In this document: positions 62,329 to 64,000 of the stretch, piece after piece | Position numbering within the stretch: position 1 is the first letter of the stretch | How the letters are laid out: each line of letters starts with the position of its first letter | Source: JBBDWK01 sp040902885 | GTDB taxonomy: Bacteria; Acidobacteriota; Terriglobia; Bryobacterales; Bryobacteraceae | DNA length: 64,000 nt | Direction of reading: 5' to 3' | NCBI GenBank assembly: GCA_040902885.1 | Contig: JBBDWK010000086.1 | Span: 24,705 to 88,704 of the forward strand | Notes under the pieces: generated by a model | Told to the model about the DNA's origin: nothing | Seen by the model: the letters and a program-made list of their open reading frames with translations, nothing else | The model's database searches: none | Position numbers and translations under genes: made by a program

Positions 62329-63552
62329 TTATACATCGACAATTGCGCGGACATAATCTTCCGGCGAGTCGCAAGGTCTGCTGATGGTCCTAAATTCTCC
62401 CATCGAATCGAAGCTCATCACTGTTCCAGGACTCGGAGGTGTCGTGGGCACCCTATAGCCTATTTCAAAGATTGCAGACCGAAACTCGCTCCATACAAAC
62501 CGCTTCACTGATGTGCCGAAGAATTTGTCGAGCGGGTTCTCGGGAAACCCGTAGACCCAGCGCCCAAAGAGGAGGAAAAGCTTTCCGGCGTTGCCGCTAC
62601 TCAGCAGATAGCCCATCTCCCAGTCGAGTTCCCGCGTGTTGCCTGGCAAGACAAGAACCGCCCTGCTCCTGAGAACGAGAGCCTTGAACTCTTCGCGCCA
62701 ATCGGCGCTACCAAGATACGCCCTGGCCGCTCCTACAGGAGAAAAGGAATCGTCCGGGTTGCCAAGGGCAATCAATGGGCCGATCATCCTCTCAACTGCG
62801 TCGGTAATGTATAGCTCGAGACCCCGGGAGCCGAAATCTGATGCCAGGTCTGGCAGACCCCAGCCTGATCTGCCTTTTCGCGGCGGTACGAAGTCAAACG
62901 CTACGGCCTCGTCCTTGAATGCACGGACATACAGGACCGGAGGTCGGGCATCCGACTTAAGCACTTCGCTGATCTGCCGCGAAGCCCGTGCTCGCTTCAG
63001 TAGTCCTCTGCCAAAGTGAAAATACACGAACGAAAAGAAAAAGCCAAGAACGGCGAAAACTGTGTAGTCTTCGTACCTCCCTGGCATTAGCAGGAGAAGT
63101 AGTAACCATGTCAGAGAAGCGAACCAGAGCAGTATTGCAGTGACGATCGCAACGCGGGCTAAGTAGAACCAGCCTTTGCGGGGCCCACCGTGAACAACCC
63201 GAGGTCTTCGCACCGGCAGTAGTCGCAGAAGAATGTGCATGATTGATATCGAACACGACGCGAAGCCGACAGATCCGAATGCCATCTGGACCCACCTCTC
63301 ATCCTTCGAGTAAGCAGGAATAATTCTGGCTAGAGGATCACGGTCCATCAATAAAATCAGCGCGGTTGCCCCTAAGAGGCCCACAATGCAGCTTCCAGCG
63401 ATGAACAGGGCGATGATATTGCCGCGATATCCTCTTTTTCGAAGCGTAAAATAGAACAAGCTCCATGTAACGCTGAACGCGAGCATAGGCACTACGGATC
63501 CGATTATAGAGATCGGATGATCGAGAATCTCAGTAACCGGATTTAATCGCAT
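62329..63552 (-). CDS. Membrane-anchored protein with a TIR-like C-terminal domain
   Basis: 407-aa protein: five hydrophobic segments in the first 190 residues (for example PMLAFSVTWSLFYF, AIVTAILLWFASLTWLLLLL, FFFSFVYFHFG) and a cytoplasmic domain from about 195. That domain has PPVLYVRAFKDEAVAFDFVP, MIGPLIALGNPDDSFSPVGA and VLVLPGNTRELDWEMGYLLS. The order of strands, the GPLIALGNP loop and the late Trp-Glu recall TIR-like/nucleotide-cleaving domains seen in uncharacterised membrane proteins. This is motif style only. A defence or signalling effector is possible. Codon use is less GC-biased than neighbours, suggesting transfer. Confidence 0.72.
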   Translation of the reverse strand: MRLNPVTEILDHPISIIGSVVPMLAFSVTWSLFYFTLRKRGYRGNIIALFIAGSCIVGLLGATALILLMDRDPLARIIPAYSKDERWVQMAFGSVGFASCSISIMHILLRLLPVRRPRVVHGGPRKGWFYLARVAIVTAILLWFASLTWLLLLLLMPGRYEDYTVFAVLGFFFSFVYFHFGRGLLKRARASRQISEVLKSDARPPVLYVRAFKDEAVAFDFVPPRKGRSGWGLPDLASDFGSRGLELYITDAVERMIGPLIALGNPDDSFSPVGAARAYLGSADWREEFKALVLRSRAVLVLPGNTRELDWEMGYLLSSGNAGKLFLLFGRWVYGFPENPLDKFFGTSVKRFVWSEFRSAIFEIGYRVPTTPPSPGTVMSFDSMGEFRTISRPCDSPEDYVRAIVDV

Positions 63553-63557
63553 TTAAG

Positions 63558-63734
63558 TCACTGGAGCATGTACTCGGCAACTCGGACAATTGAACTAGGG
63601 CCATAACTCTCTAGTAGTCGCCATGTGGCGTGCAATCCTCTAGCAAGGGCAGCGGTGCCCAGCTGCATTACCGGCCACGTGCCAAACACCGCCAGGAATG
63701 CCATGAGTATTCCGTATACAATAGCGACCTGCAT
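63558..63734 (-). CDS. Small membrane protein
   Basis: 58-aa protein with one strongly hydrophobic helix (VAIVYGILMAFLAVFGTWPV) and an amphipathic C-terminus (LLESYGPSSIVRVAEYML). It lies 5 nt upstream of the TIR-like membrane protein gene and has the same orientation, so the two are an operon. AGGGAG sits immediately before the ATG; an in-frame upstream extension to 63794 is possible. No recognised family; a partner or regulator of the effector is a guess. Confidence 0.5.
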   Translation of the reverse strand: MQVAIVYGILMAFLAVFGTWPVMQLGTAALARGLHATWRLLESYGPSSIVRVAEYMLQ

Positions 63735-63887
63735 CTCCCTTTCGTTTCCGCCGCCGATCCGCAACAAATCACTGGATCTTGGGCTCGCAAGCATCGTTTG
63801 TCATCGCGTCATTATTCTACACGCACCCTTTACGGCGATTGCGGAAAGTGGCCTCCTGAGCTTCTCTCATGAGCCGTAGCGGTTGAA

Positions 63888-63948
63888 AGTGCCCAAAGTC
63901 CAAGCGTCCCGAAGAGTCGGGACTCGGCAGACACGAATGTCTGCGCCA
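63888..63948 (-). repeat. Double-hairpin intergenic repeat, copy B (inverted)
   Basis: Minus-strand copy of the 62016-62077 unit. Its stems are GTCCCGA/TCGGGAC (63906-63923, loop AGAG) and GCAGAC/GTCTGC (63927-63944). The second differs from copy A by a paired change (GC to AT), so base pairing is kept while sequence changes. Confidence 0.75.
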
Positions 63949-64000
63949 GTGTGCCCAGCATGGGCAGAATCTCGTTGGATGAAAGGAGCCAACCGGAGCC

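Overview
The window looks like a scaffold from an uncultivated Acidobacteriota genome, probably Bryobacterales/Solibacterales. Pointers to the lineage are four Oar-like TonB-dependent receptors that start with a carboxypeptidase-regulatory domain, a PadR regulator driving two tandem ADOP permeases (acidobacterial duplicated orphan permeases), an SBBP-repeat protein with a Solibacter-type C-terminal domain, and a Tat leader typical of Solibacter oxidoreductases. Two runs of exactly 10 N (19172-19181, 57668-57677) suggest scaffolding of short-read contigs. No tRNA, rRNA or CRISPR array was seen.

Layout. 1-852: eroded remnants, on the minus strand, of a lipid-transport cassette (outer-membrane factor, STAS, MCE/MlaD). 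969-5361: RND efflux pump without its own outer-membrane factor. 5367-11318: a 2-hydroxyacid dehydrogenase, an Oar-like receptor flanked by a direct repeat, and a truncated receptor abutting a truncated Tat-leader gene. 11509-20478: FmdB-type zinc ribbon, penicillin-acylase-type hydrolase, PAP2 protein coupled to a receptor, TPR protein. 20711-23529: coupled SSS and APC transporters. 23596-26757: small AT-hook-like protein behind twin dyad sites, a serine hydrolase-NamZ fusion, 2Fe-2S ferredoxin. 26859-30752: DUF2061 protein, the two agmatine-to-putrescine enzymes, D-aminoacylase-type hydrolase. 30807-39983: YdeP-like molybdoenzyme, SBBP protein, a lipid A acyltransferase/mnmA/cysteine desulfurase operon, SAM hydrolase family protein. 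40069-40990: two-gene cassette of DUF2188 and a TIR/deoxyribosyltransferase-like protein. 40973-47954: amidase, 4-alpha-glucanotransferase, orphan nuoB, rpmB, envelope-associated proteins, recX, and a thioredoxin-like gene with an in-frame TGA that is best read as a selenoprotein. 48103-54449: two sulfatases divergent from an Oar-like receptor. 54590-55667: a broken IS630-family element. 55755-61413: padR plus two ADOP permeases. 61444-63734: DUF488 protein and a membrane-anchored TIR-like protein with a small membrane partner, the latter two bounded by inverted copies of a double-hairpin repeat.

How the genes work together: cysteine desulfurase feeds sulfur to MnmA; AguB and AguA complete agmatine to putrescine; the sulfatases and the divergent receptor look like a sulfated-glycan uptake locus; the serine hydrolase-NamZ fusion points to peptidoglycan turnover. 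The most notable observations are the UxxC selenoprotein (46966-47544), two separate TIR-like loci, and two families of structured intergenic repeats. Several gene edges are deletion scars or assembly joins.
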